8,547 nt of DNA from CALZKI01 sp964567585 (lineage in GTDB: Bacteria > Bacillota > Clostridia > Lachnospirales > Lachnospiraceae). A program made the position numbers and the translations under genes. Shown in pieces: positions 1-5,996 of this stretch; position 1 is the stretch's first letter; each line of letters opens with the position of its first letter. The stretch is taken from the NCBI GenBank assembly GCA_964567585.1, contig CAZMND010000090.1:1-8547 (forward strand), read 5' to 3'. The notes beneath the pieces are model-generated. The model was not told where the DNA came from and searched no databases. It saw only the letters and a program-made list of their open reading frames with translations.

Positions 1-102
1 AAGGATAGCCTTTGTCCATTCAAGGTTGTTGATGTTGAACTGACCAACTGCATAGTGGCCTGCTTTTGCTTTGTCAAGCATTTCTTTTGCTGAAACTAAC
101 AT
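1..102 (-). CDS. fba: Class II fructose-1,6-bisphosphate aldolase, N-terminal 34 codons (cut by window edge)
   Basis: This is the start of a gene that leaves the window on the left. The 34 visible codons begin MLVSAKEMLDKA and contain GHYAVGQFNINNLEW, the typical opening of class II (zinc-dependent) fructose-bisphosphate aldolases of Firmicutes. The enzyme reversibly splits fructose-1,6-bisphosphate into dihydroxyacetone phosphate and glyceraldehyde-3-phosphate in cytosolic glycolysis and gluconeogenesis. The zinc ligands and active site lie beyond the window, so catalytic competence cannot be judged. The ATG at 102-100 is preceded by GGAGGT at 116-111 with good spacing, which fixes the start. 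It has its own promoter candidate at 151-180 and lies 49 bases downstream of the lipid kinase gene, with no terminator between them. Its substrate is the known allosteric activator of HprK, encoded upstream in this window. Confidence 0.88.
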   Translation of the reverse strand, partial: MLVSAKEMLDKAKAGHYAVGQFNINNLEWTKAIL

Positions 103-150
103 TTTATTTTACCTCCGTAAATTAAATTACAATATTTTACATCGTTCTTT

Positions 151-180
151 ATTATACTCTATGTGGTACACGAATTTCAA
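151..180 (-). promoter_or_regulatory. Candidate vegetative promoter for fba
   Basis: On the minus strand a TTGAAA -35 box (180-175) is followed after 18 bases by a perfect TATAAT -10 box (156-151). Transcription would begin about 40 bases before the fba start codon. The promoter lies over the last codons and stop of the upstream lipid kinase gene. It would let the aldolase be transcribed independently of that gene. Confidence 0.6.
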
Positions 181-1051
181 GAGATTTATGCAAGTTCTTG
201 ACAGTTACTTCCTTATGGCTGCCTCCGAACTCTCCATCCAGTGTCCATGCCACCTCTTCTTCCGACTCAATACGCACTTCACTTGCCTTAAAACAGTACA
301 TACATTCCGCATCAATGTCCCTGTCAACAAGGGCCGCCATAACACGGTTAAGTTCAATCGGATTCTGCGGTTTCTTAATCAAAGTAACTTCGAACTCTCC
401 ATCATCCAGTTCCACGTTATTTCCCGTAATTCTCTGGAAACCACCTACGGAATGAGAATTCGTAATCATTCCAAAAAGGAACTCATCTTCTATGACCTCT
501 TCTCCTACCATCACTTTTAATTTATACGTTTTTATAGTTGCCAGACGTTTCATTCCTTCAAGCAAATACGCCACATGTCCGAGAACATTTTTAATCTGCT
601 GGTCTGTCTCATACGTTACTTCCGTAAATAGTCCGAATGCCGCAATATATGCAAACACATCGTCATTAAACATACCCACATCCACAGAAAAAGTTTCTCC
701 GTCCACAACGTCCTCTGCGGCTTGTACCATATTTTTGGAAAGATTCATACTCACGGCAAAATCATTGGTACTTCCCGCCGGAATATATCCGATTGGAACC
801 TTCTTTTTGCTCTGCATCATTCCGGTAAAAACCTCATCCAGCGTACCATCTCCACCGCTACATACCACGATGTCATATTTATCTTTCTTTTTTTGGGTTT
901 TCTTAATCGCATCGCCTCTGGCCTGTGTCGGATATACCGTAACCTCATATCCGCCCTTTACAAAAATATCAAGAATATCTACCAGATGATTTCGAATCTG
1001 CGCTTTACCCGCTTTCGGATTATATATAAACAGCATATCCCTTTTTGACAT
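152..1051 (-). CDS. YegS/DagK-family lipid (diacylglycerol) kinase
   Basis: This 299-residue protein matches the usual length of bacterial soluble lipid kinases (DagK/YegS/BmrU family, DAGK catalytic domain). These enzymes phosphorylate diacylglycerol or a similar lipid with ATP at the inner membrane face, recycling diacylglycerol into phosphatidic acid. Visible landmarks are NPKAG at residues 11-15, the nucleotide-binding SGGDGTLDEV at 65-74, PAGSTNDFA at 91-99, the C-terminal beta-domain DDGEFEVTLI at 216-225 and LDGE at 271-274, all in family order. There is no signal peptide or membrane segment. The ATG at 1051 follows AGGAGG with seven bases of spacing. The gene lies just after the terminator of the hprK-crh operon and I see only a weak promoter, so it may depend on read-through. 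The lipid substrate cannot be told from sequence; dagK is the likeliest name but is not certain. Confidence 0.9.
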   Translation of the reverse strand: MSKRDMLFIYNPKAGKAQIRNHLVDILDIFVKGGYEVTVYPTQARGDAIKKTQKKKDKYDIVVCSGGDGTLDEVFTGMMQSKKKVPIGYIPAGSTNDFAVSMNLSKNMVQAAEDVVDGETFSVDVGMFNDDVFAYIAAFGLFTEVTYETDQQIKNVLGHVAYLLEGMKRLATIKTYKLKVMVGEEVIEDEFLFGMITNSHSVGGFQRITGNNVELDDGEFEVTLIKKPQNPIELNRVMAALVDRDIDAECMYCFKASEVRIESEEEVAWTLDGEFGGSHKEVTVKNLHKSLEIRVPHRV

Positions 1052-1066
1052 TTTTACGCCTCCTAC

Positions 1067-1106
1067 AAAAAACTAAAAGAGAACACCCCCTGTGTGTGAT
1101 GTTCTC
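1067..1106 (-). terminator. Rho-independent terminator after the crh-like gene
   Basis: Read on the minus strand, GAGAACA (1106-1100) pairs perfectly with TGTTCTC (1085-1079) across a 14-base loop that can partly pair internally. It is followed directly by TTTTAGTTTTTT (1078-1067). A stem followed by a U-rich run 22 bases after the crh-like stop codon is the expected end of the hprK operon transcript. The lipid kinase ribosome binding site begins just beyond the U run. Confidence 0.85.
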
Positions 1107-1127
1107 CCAATTTCTTTCGTAATAGAT

Positions 1128-1385
1128 TTACTGTGGTCCGCCTAAAAAGCTTTCAATACTTGCAACAGCTGCTTCCTCATCAGCGCCTTCTGCAATTACT
1201 TCAACACTTTCACCATTTGCAAGTCCTAAAGTCATCATACCCATAATACTTTTAGCATTCACTCTTTTTCCTGCTGACTGTATGTAAATTGTACTATCAT
1301 GCTGGCTTGCTACCTGAACTAACATCGCAACCGGTCTGGCTTCCAAACCATTTGCCAATTGAATTTCTACTTTCTTAGTAATCAT
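1128..1385 (-). CDS. crh: HPr-like protein without the PTS histidine (Crh-like), Glu at position 15
   Basis: This 85-residue protein has the HPr fold signature throughout. HPr is the phosphocarrier of the sugar phosphotransferase system; it receives phosphate from enzyme I on His15 and regulatory phosphate from HprK on Ser46. Here the active-site segment reads NGLEARPVA, so the histidine is glutamate (E15), while the regulatory site NAKSIMGM keeps serine exactly at position 46. That is the pattern of B. subtilis Crh, which has Gln15 and serves as a CcpA corepressor rather than a sugar phosphocarrier. I chose the ATG at 1385 because AGGAG (1397-1393) lies seven bases upstream and because it gives canonical numbering; a longer frame from 1424 would run back through the whiA end. 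It is the last gene of the operon, 16 bases after whiA, next to a terminator. The family is clear; the Crh-like role is inferred. Confidence 0.85.
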   Translation of the reverse strand: MITKKVEIQLANGLEARPVAMLVQVASQHDSTIYIQSAGKRVNAKSIMGMMTLGLANGESVEVIAEGADEEAAVASIESFLGGPQ

Positions 1386-1401
1386 TTCATATCTCCTCTC
1401 T

Positions 1402-2208
1402 TTACGAGCGCAATTTGTCTGCAATCTCGCTCAACCTTCTAAGTCTGTGGTTAACTCCTGATTTTCCTACCGGTGGGTCCAAATAACTCCCCAGTTCCTT
1501 AAGACTCGCTTCCGGATAATCAATTCTCACCTGCGCCATTTCGCGCAAATTCTGTGGCAGTCCCCCGAAGCCACTTGTATCCCTTATTAAGATAATATCT
1601 TCTACCTGCTTTGTCGCTGCGTTCACTGTCTTTGCAATATTGGCAGTTTCACAATTCACACGCCTGTTAACAGAATTACTTATCTCTTTCAAGATTCTCT
1701 GATTCTCAAATTCCATCAAAGATACGTGTGCACCCATAACATTCAATAGATTGACGATTTCTTCTCCGTCCTTCAAATATACAACAAAATGTTTCTTTCG
1801 TCTAATTGTTTTTGCAACAATTTCAAATTCTGCCATATATTCTATCAGTAAATCCGCCATTTCTTCGCTTGTACACACAAATTCTAAGTGGTTACTCTTC
1901 TCAGGGTCACTGATACTTCCCACACATAAAAATGCGCCCCTAAGAAATGCACGCTTGCAACACGACCGTTTTATATCAGTCAAAGCCATAATTTCTTTCC
2001 TTATATTATCGGTTTTCTTCGATAATGTAAAGAACTTTCTGATACTTAATTCATTTTCATTAGGAAATTCGGCCCATTTAGCCGCTTCTTCTTCCTCAAT
2101 CTTCCTTGTGGAATAGGTTTTTATCGCCAACAATTCCGAAAATTGGCAATGTTTTCCACTTACCATGCACTTAGCAAGTTCTTCTTTTACCTGTCCGGAA
2201 AAAGACAT
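1402..2208 (-). CDS. whiA: WhiA-family DNA-binding regulator, shortened N-terminal domain
   Basis: WhiA proteins join a degenerate LAGLIDADG homing-endonuclease-like domain to a C-terminal helix-turn-helix. They regulate sporulation septation in Streptomyces and affect division and chromosome segregation in Bacillus. Recognisable blocks are MSFSGQVKEEL at residues 1-11, CCKRAFLRGAF at 83-93 with GSISDPEK at 97-104, VMGAH at 157-161, NRRVNCETANIAKTVNAA at 181-198, LPQNLREMAQ at 217-226 and the helix-turn-helix SLKELG...GKSGVNHRLRRL at 235-259. The protein has 268 residues against about 310-316 usually; the loss of roughly 40 lies between residues 30 and 82, where the first LAGLIDADG-like repeat should be. 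The frame stays open, so this looks like in-frame shortening rather than a pseudogene. The ATG lies two bases after the rapZ stop, with AGGAG overlapping the rapZ end. Confidence 0.9.
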   Translation of the reverse strand: MSFSGQVKEELAKCMVSGKHCQFSELLAIKTYSTRKIEEEEAAKWAEFPNENELSIRKFFTLSKKTDNIRKEIMALTDIKRSCCKRAFLRGAFLCVGSISDPEKSNHLEFVCTSEEMADLLIEYMAEFEIVAKTIRRKKHFVVYLKDGEEIVNLLNVMGAHVSLMEFENQRILKEISNSVNRRVNCETANIAKTVNAATKQVEDIILIRDTSGFGGLPQNLREMAQVRIDYPEASLKELGSYLDPPVGKSGVNHRLRRLSEIADKLRS

Positions 2209-2210
2209 AC

Positions 2211-3074
2211 CTACACTCCTTTTTTCGCATCTCTATGGGTAATTTTCAGCCCATAACTGCCCTTGTCCAACAATTGTCTGTAAAGTTCATTTGCCAGCGT
2301 AACACTTCTGTGTTGTCCGCCTGTACATCCTATACCGATAATAAGCTGATGTTTTCCTTCTTTCACATAGTTTGGAATCAAAAATTTAATCATATCGGTA
2401 AGTTTTTCCATAAATTCCGTAGTTTCCTTGAAGCTTTTTACATACTCCTGTACTTCCACATCATTTCCCGTTTTTTCTTTCAGCTCTTCTATATAGAAAG
2501 GATTTGGCAAAAATCGCACATCAAAAATCAGGTCCGCATCCTGCGGAATACCGTTTTTGAACCCAAATGATACAATGTTTACCATTAAACTATTATATTC
2601 TTTGTTCTGTATAAATATTCTGTTTAATTCTGTTTTTAAATCGCGAGTGAGCAAATTTGAGGTATCAATAACGTAATCAGCCTTTTCTCTCGTGGTTTTT
2701 AAAATTTTACGTTCTTTTTTGATACCATCCTCCACTCTGCCTTCCGGCGACAGTGGATGCATTCTGCGGCTCTCCTTGTATCTTCGAACCAGAGTCGCTT
2801 CGTCACAGTCCATAAAAAGCACTTCAAAGTTATTTCCTTCTTCCTTAAGCTTATGAAGCGCCTCCTGAACATCATCAAACTTCTGTGTGGAACGCACATC
2901 AAGCCCCAGTGCCACATGCTCGTGTTCACTTCCGGGACTACTGATGATTTCCACAAATTTATCCAAAAGGTCTACCGGCAGGTTGTCCACACAGTAAAAA
3001 CCTTCGTCCTCAAGCATTTTTAACGCGGTTCTTTTTCCACCACCGCTCATACCGGTTATAATTACAAATCTCAT
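2211..3074 (-). CDS. rapZ: RapZ/YvcJ-family nucleotide-binding protein
   Basis: This 287-residue protein belongs to the RapZ (YvcJ) family, with an N-terminal P-loop NTPase-like domain and a C-terminal effector domain. In E. coli RapZ senses glucosamine-6-phosphate and delivers small RNAs controlling glmS to RNase E; B. subtilis YvcJ binds and hydrolyses nucleotides and affects competence. Visible motifs are GMSGGGKR at residues 8-15, DNLP at 30-33, RRYKESRRMHPLS at 97-109, SFGFKNG at 169-175, DVRFLPNPFY at 185-194 and GIGCTGGQHRSV at 247-258. The residue after the Walker A lysine is Arg15, not the usual Ser/Thr, although Thr16 follows. I chose the ATG at 3074, one base after the murB stop, because homologues begin MRFVI; a GTG at 3089 would add five residues and overlap murB. 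It is translationally packed between murB and whiA. Confidence 0.93.
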   Translation of the reverse strand: MRFVIITGMSGGGKRTALKMLEDEGFYCVDNLPVDLLDKFVEIISSPGSEHEHVALGLDVRSTQKFDDVQEALHKLKEEGNNFEVLFMDCDEATLVRRYKESRRMHPLSPEGRVEDGIKKERKILKTTREKADYVIDTSNLLTRDLKTELNRIFIQNKEYNSLMVNIVSFGFKNGIPQDADLIFDVRFLPNPFYIEELKEKTGNDVEVQEYVKSFKETTEFMEKLTDMIKFLIPNYVKEGKHQLIIGIGCTGGQHRSVTLANELYRQLLDKGSYGLKITHRDAKKGV

Positions 3075-3075
3075 A

Positions 3076-3987
3076 TTACTTAAATTCACCCAATCTGATA
3101 ACCTCAGGTTCTAAGGTTACCTGAAATTCTTCCTGCACTTTCTTTATTACATCTTCCATTAAACGATGGACATCATCTGCTGTGGCACCGCCCGCATTTA
3201 CAACAAATCCGCAATGCTTATCCGATACCTTTGCACCGCCCACCTGATAACCACGAAGTCCCGCATCCATAATGAGCTTGCCTGCAAAATGTCCTTCCGG
3301 TCTTTTAAATGTACTTCCTGCACTCGGATATTCAAGAGGTTGTTTTTCCCTACGTCTCCCGGCCAAATCGTCCATTTTTTCTTTTATAACATTCTTGTCA
3401 CCTTTTACCAATCTAAAGGTTACCTTTGTCACAATAAACGGCTCTCTTTTCAAGATGCTGGTCCGATACCCGAATTCCATTTCCTTGCAAGATAAAATGC
3501 GTAAGTCGCCTTTTGTATCTACCACTTCCACGCTTTCCACAACCTGTTTCATCTCTCCATCGTAAGCGCCGGCATTCATAACCATAGCGCCACCCACTGT
3601 ACCCGGAATTCCGGCTGCGAACTCAAAGCCTGTAAGGCCTTCATCCAAAGCCTTTTTAGCCACCTTGGATAAAAGTACACCGCCTCCTGCCGCAATTCGG
3701 TCACCATCGACCTTCACATCATTCGAAAGAGCCTGCGCATAGGTAATAACAACACCTTCATATCCTTTGTCGCTTACAAGTAGATTACTTCCGTTACCAA
3801 GGAAAAAATACGGAATCTTTTCCTCGATCAAAAATGGGAGAAGTTTTTGTAACTGTTTTACTTCATCTATTTTTACAAGGACAGAGCAGGGACCACCTAC
3901 TTTAAAGGTGGTGTGCCTGCTCATAAGTTCTTTTTCTGATATATTTTCTTTAGGAACAAACTGACTGATGCGTTCTATAATTCCCAT
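3076..3987 (-). CDS. murB: UDP-N-acetylenolpyruvoylglucosamine reductase MurB
   Basis: MurB is the FAD- and NADPH-dependent cytosolic enzyme that reduces UDP-GlcNAc-enolpyruvate to UDP-MurNAc, the second committed step of peptidoglycan precursor synthesis. From the chosen start it has 303 residues, the normal Gram-positive length. FAD-binding motifs are HTTFKVGGP near residues 25-33, GNGSNLLVSD at 64-73 and GIPGTVGGA at 126-134. Catalytic elements are FGYR with Arg175, YPSAGSTFKRP with the proton-donating serine at 225, and LEPEVIRLG with Glu295. I start at the ATG at 3987 because GGAG (4000-3997) lies nine bases upstream; the ATG at 4002 would add five residues but has no ribosome binding site. 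It lies downstream of the ROK kinase gene and one base before rapZ, tying wall synthesis to the carbon-control operon. Confidence 0.95.
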   Translation of the reverse strand: MGIIERISQFVPKENISEKELMSRHTTFKVGGPCSVLVKIDEVKQLQKLLPFLIEEKIPYFFLGNGSNLLVSDKGYEGVVITYAQALSNDVKVDGDRIAAGGGVLLSKVAKKALDEGLTGFEFAAGIPGTVGGAMVMNAGAYDGEMKQVVESVEVVDTKGDLRILSCKEMEFGYRTSILKREPFIVTKVTFRLVKGDKNVIKEKMDDLAGRRREKQPLEYPSAGSTFKRPEGHFAGKLIMDAGLRGYQVGGAKVSDKHCGFVVNAGGATADDVHRLMEDVIKKVQEEFQVTLEPEVIRLGEFK

Positions 3988-3996
3988 TCTCAAATA

Positions 3997-4000
3997 CTCC
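3997..4000 (-). promoter_or_regulatory. Ribosome binding site that decides the murB start
   Basis: GGAG at 4000-3997 lies inside the first codons of the longer possible murB frame and nine bases before the ATG at 3987. The earlier ATG at 4002 has only A/T-rich sequence upstream. This favours the shorter protein. Confidence 0.55.
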
Positions 4001-4018
4001 ATATTTTATGTTACAAAA

Positions 4019-4957
4019 TTAATCCTGTTCCAAAACCAATCTTGCTGCGCCAACGATTCCGGCATCGTTGCCAAGTGTTGCAAGAGCAAATTTCGTATTT
4101 TTGCTGCCGTGGAACACATATTTTTCATAGTGTGGTCTGATGTAATCAAAGAGCATTTCGCCAGCCTTTGAAACACCACCGCCGATAACAAAGATTTCCG
4201 TGTTTACTACACAGGCAATAGACGCAAGACCTCTTCCAAGGTATGCACCAAACTGTTCCATAACCTTAATTGCTACTGCATCTTTTGCTTTTGCCGCATC
4301 ACAAATAGATTTAGCTGAAATTTCGCCATCTCTTAAAATGCTGGCTTCATCTGTAGCTGCCAAAATTCTGTTTGCAATACGAACAAGACCTGTTGCTGAA
4401 CCATACTGTTCAAGACAACCCTGTTTGCCACAACCACATCTGTCTGTTTCGTTGTCTTCTACGTGGATGTGTCCGATTTCACCGCCTGCACCTGTAGCGC
4501 CGGCAAGAAGCTTGCCCTGAACAATAATACCGCCGCCAACACCTGTACCAAGTGTTACTGCAACTAAATCATCATGACCTTTTCCGCCGCCCTTCCACAT
4601 TTCGCCAAGAGCTGCAACATTTGCGTCATTACCTGCTTTTACAGGCAGGTTAATTAAATCGCCCAATGTATTGCTTACGCTGAAAATATCCCAGCCAAGG
4701 TTTACTGCTTTAAATACAACGCCGTCTGCGTCAACCGGTCCCGGCACACCTACACCAACGCCGACAACTTCTTCTTTTGTAATGCCTTTTTCCAATAATT
4801 TATCTGTAATGGATTCCGCAATATCAGGTAAAATAAATTTTCCGCCAAGGTCTTTTCTTGTAGGAATTTCCCATTTTTCAAGAATGTTGCCTTCTGTGTC
4901 AAAAAATCCTAATTTTACGGTTGTTCCGCCGATATCCACACCAAATACATATTTCAT
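4019..4957 (-). CDS. glcK: ROK-family glucokinase
   Basis: This 312-residue cytosolic kinase belongs to the ROK family and most resembles Gram-positive glucokinases (B. subtilis GlcK type, about 320 residues), which convert glucose and ATP to glucose-6-phosphate. Motifs are the phosphate-binding DIGGTT at residues 8-13, GNDANVAALGE at 109-119 with the likely catalytic base Asp111, GTGVGGGI at 137-144, GGEIGH at 158-163, and the ROK zinc motif CGCGKQGCLE at 174-183 (Cys174, Cys176, Cys181 with His163). GGGVS at 259-263 closes the nucleotide site. There is no N-terminal helix-turn-helix, so it is an enzyme rather than a ROK repressor. A strong AGGAGG lies eight bases before the ATG. The gene begins 21 bases after hprK. 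Glucose is the likeliest substrate; another hexose or amino sugar remains possible. Confidence 0.9.
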   Translation of the reverse strand: MKYVFGVDIGGTTVKLGFFDTEGNILEKWEIPTRKDLGGKFILPDIAESITDKLLEKGITKEEVVGVGVGVPGPVDADGVVFKAVNLGWDIFSVSNTLGDLINLPVKAGNDANVAALGEMWKGGGKGHDDLVAVTLGTGVGGGIIVQGKLLAGATGAGGEIGHIHVEDNETDRCGCGKQGCLEQYGSATGLVRIANRILAATDEASILRDGEISAKSICDAAKAKDAVAIKVMEQFGAYLGRGLASIACVVNTEIFVIGGGVSKAGEMLFDYIRPHYEKYVFHGSKNTKFALATLGNDAGIVGAARLVLEQD

Positions 4958-4978
4958 AACTATATCCTCCTACTATTC

Positions 4979-5920
4979 CTATTCCTCTTCTTCTTCTCTT
5001 CTGCGCGCCAGTGAATTCTGAACACGTGTATATAATTCCTGAGCAGCATTGTAACCCATCTTTTTCTGACGGTGGTTAACTGCTGCCGATTCACAAATAA
5101 TGGCAAGGTTTCGTCCGGGTCTAATAGGAATACTGTGGCAAACTACCCTGTTTCCAAGATATTCCGTATACTCTTCTTCCAGACCAAGTCTGTCGTATTC
5201 TTTATCCTTGCTCCAGTCTTCCAGCTTGATAACAAGGTCAATACTCTGACTTTCCTTAACACTGGATACACCGAACATAGTCTTAATATCTACGATACCG
5301 ATACCACGAAGTTCAATAAAGTGCTTAGTAATATCCGGCGCTGTACCGATAATGGTCTCCTCACTGACCTTTCTGATTTCTACCACATCATCCGTAACCA
5401 GACGATGACCTCTCTTTACAAGCTCCAGCGCAGCCTCTGATTTACCGATACCGCTTTCACCCGTAATCAAAACACCTTCACCGTAAATATCTACCAAAAC
5501 ACCATGAATGGAAATACAAGGTGCAAGTTTAACATTCATCCATCTGATAATTTCAGCCATAAAGGTAGATGTCGCTTTTCTTGTCATCAAAAGCGGCACA
5601 TTATTCTGGATTGCAATTTCCTTAAATATCGGGTCCGGTTTCAATTCCCTGCAAAATACAATGCCCGGAATATCTCCTGACAAAAGTTCGGAATAAATCT
5701 CACGCTTCCTGTCATCCGGAAGGGAAATCATATAACTGTATTCCACAAAACCGATAATCTGCAATCTGGACTTTTCAAAATGCTGGAAATAACCCGCCAA
5801 CTGAAGCGCCGGTCTGTTAATATCCGGCTGGGTAACCTTCACCTTACTGATATCCAGTTCCGGAGTAAGGTTTTCAAGTTTCATCTTATCAATGATTTTT
5901 TGTAAACTTAAACTTGCCAT
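4979..5920 (-). CDS. hprK: HPr kinase/phosphorylase HprK
   Basis: HprK is the bifunctional sensor of carbon catabolite control in low-GC Gram-positives. It phosphorylates HPr and Crh on Ser46 with ATP when fructose-1,6-bisphosphate is high, and removes the phosphate by phosphorolysis when inorganic phosphate is high. The 313 residues match the family length. The N-terminal domain covers about 1-130. The kinase domain carries His139 (SIHG), the Walker A motif GESGIGKS at 154-161 followed by EAALELVKRGHRLV, the aspartate pair TDD at 176-178, and the family signature ELRGIGIVDI at 203-212. The C-terminus ends in an unusual run of five glutamates after three arginines. AGGAG lies six bases before the ATG at 5920. 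It is first in the operon, behind the promoter at 5967-5995, and its likely substrate is encoded by the last gene. Confidence 0.96.
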   Translation of the reverse strand: MASLSLQKIIDKMKLENLTPELDISKVKVTQPDINRPALQLAGYFQHFEKSRLQIIGFVEYSYMISLPDDRKREIYSELLSGDIPGIVFCRELKPDPIFKEIAIQNNVPLLMTRKATSTFMAEIIRWMNVKLAPCISIHGVLVDIYGEGVLITGESGIGKSEAALELVKRGHRLVTDDVVEIRKVSEETIIGTAPDITKHFIELRGIGIVDIKTMFGVSSVKESQSIDLVIKLEDWSKDKEYDRLGLEEEYTEYLGNRVVCHSIPIRPGRNLAIICESAAVNHRQKKMGYNAAQELYTRVQNSLARRREEEEE

Positions 5921-5966
5921 TGTCTTCTCCTAAGAATATAAAAATTTAAATTACATTTATTTGTGT

Positions 5967-5987
5967 ATTATAACATAACGTTATAAT
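5967..5987. repeat. Perfect inverted repeat over the hprK promoter, operator candidate
   Basis: On the plus strand ATTATAAC (5967-5974) and GTTATAAT (5980-5987) are perfect inverted copies separated by five bases. The spacer is ATAAC, so the core reads as two direct copies of ATAAC followed by one inverted GTTAT; bases 5975-5984 alone form a perfect 10-base palindrome. The element covers the -10 box and much of the spacer, where a repressor would block polymerase. No U run follows, so a terminator is unlikely. The region is A/T rich, so chance cannot be excluded. Confidence 0.5.
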
Positions 5988-5995
5988 TCTCTCAA
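5967..5995 (-). promoter_or_regulatory. Strong vegetative promoter of the hprK-crh operon
   Basis: On the minus strand TTGAGA (5995-5990) is followed by a 17-base spacer and a perfect TATAAT (5972-5967), with TG one base before the -10 box, making it an extended -10 promoter. It lies just past the uvrC stop codon, with a leader of about 40 bases before hprK. A palindrome occupies the spacer and -10 box (see the repeat at 5967-5987), so the promoter may be regulated. Confidence 0.78.
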
Positions 5996-5996
5996 T

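Noticed and set aside
103..151. Terminator between the lipid kinase and fba
   Set aside because: The stretch is A/T rich without a G/C-containing stem; I see no hairpin.
492..989. Long plus-strand open frame opposite the lipid kinase gene
   Set aside because: It is the antisense shadow of a clear conserved gene, has no family-like motifs and no convincing ribosome binding site. The same applies to the other plus-strand open frames across the window.
1386..1424. Thirteen-residue N-terminal extension of the Crh-like protein
   Set aside because: It would run through the whiA stop region and over the crh ribosome binding site; the shorter start gives canonical E15/S46 numbering.
2699..2956. Minus-strand 85-residue frame inside rapZ
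   Set aside because: It is out of frame with conserved RapZ sequence and shows no motif or start signal.
3075..3089. GTG start for rapZ, overlapping murB
   Set aside because: It has no well-spaced ribosome binding site, and homologues as I recall them start MRFVI, matching the ATG at 3074.
4006..4191. Minus-strand 61-residue frame overlapping the 3' end of the ROK glucokinase
   Set aside because: It lies in another frame of a strongly conserved enzyme and resembles no protein I know.
5970..5987. CcpA cre site in the hprK promoter
   Set aside because: Against the 14-base cre consensus only about seven of eleven specified positions match, and the outer bases are wrong; the palindrome is better described by its own repeat.
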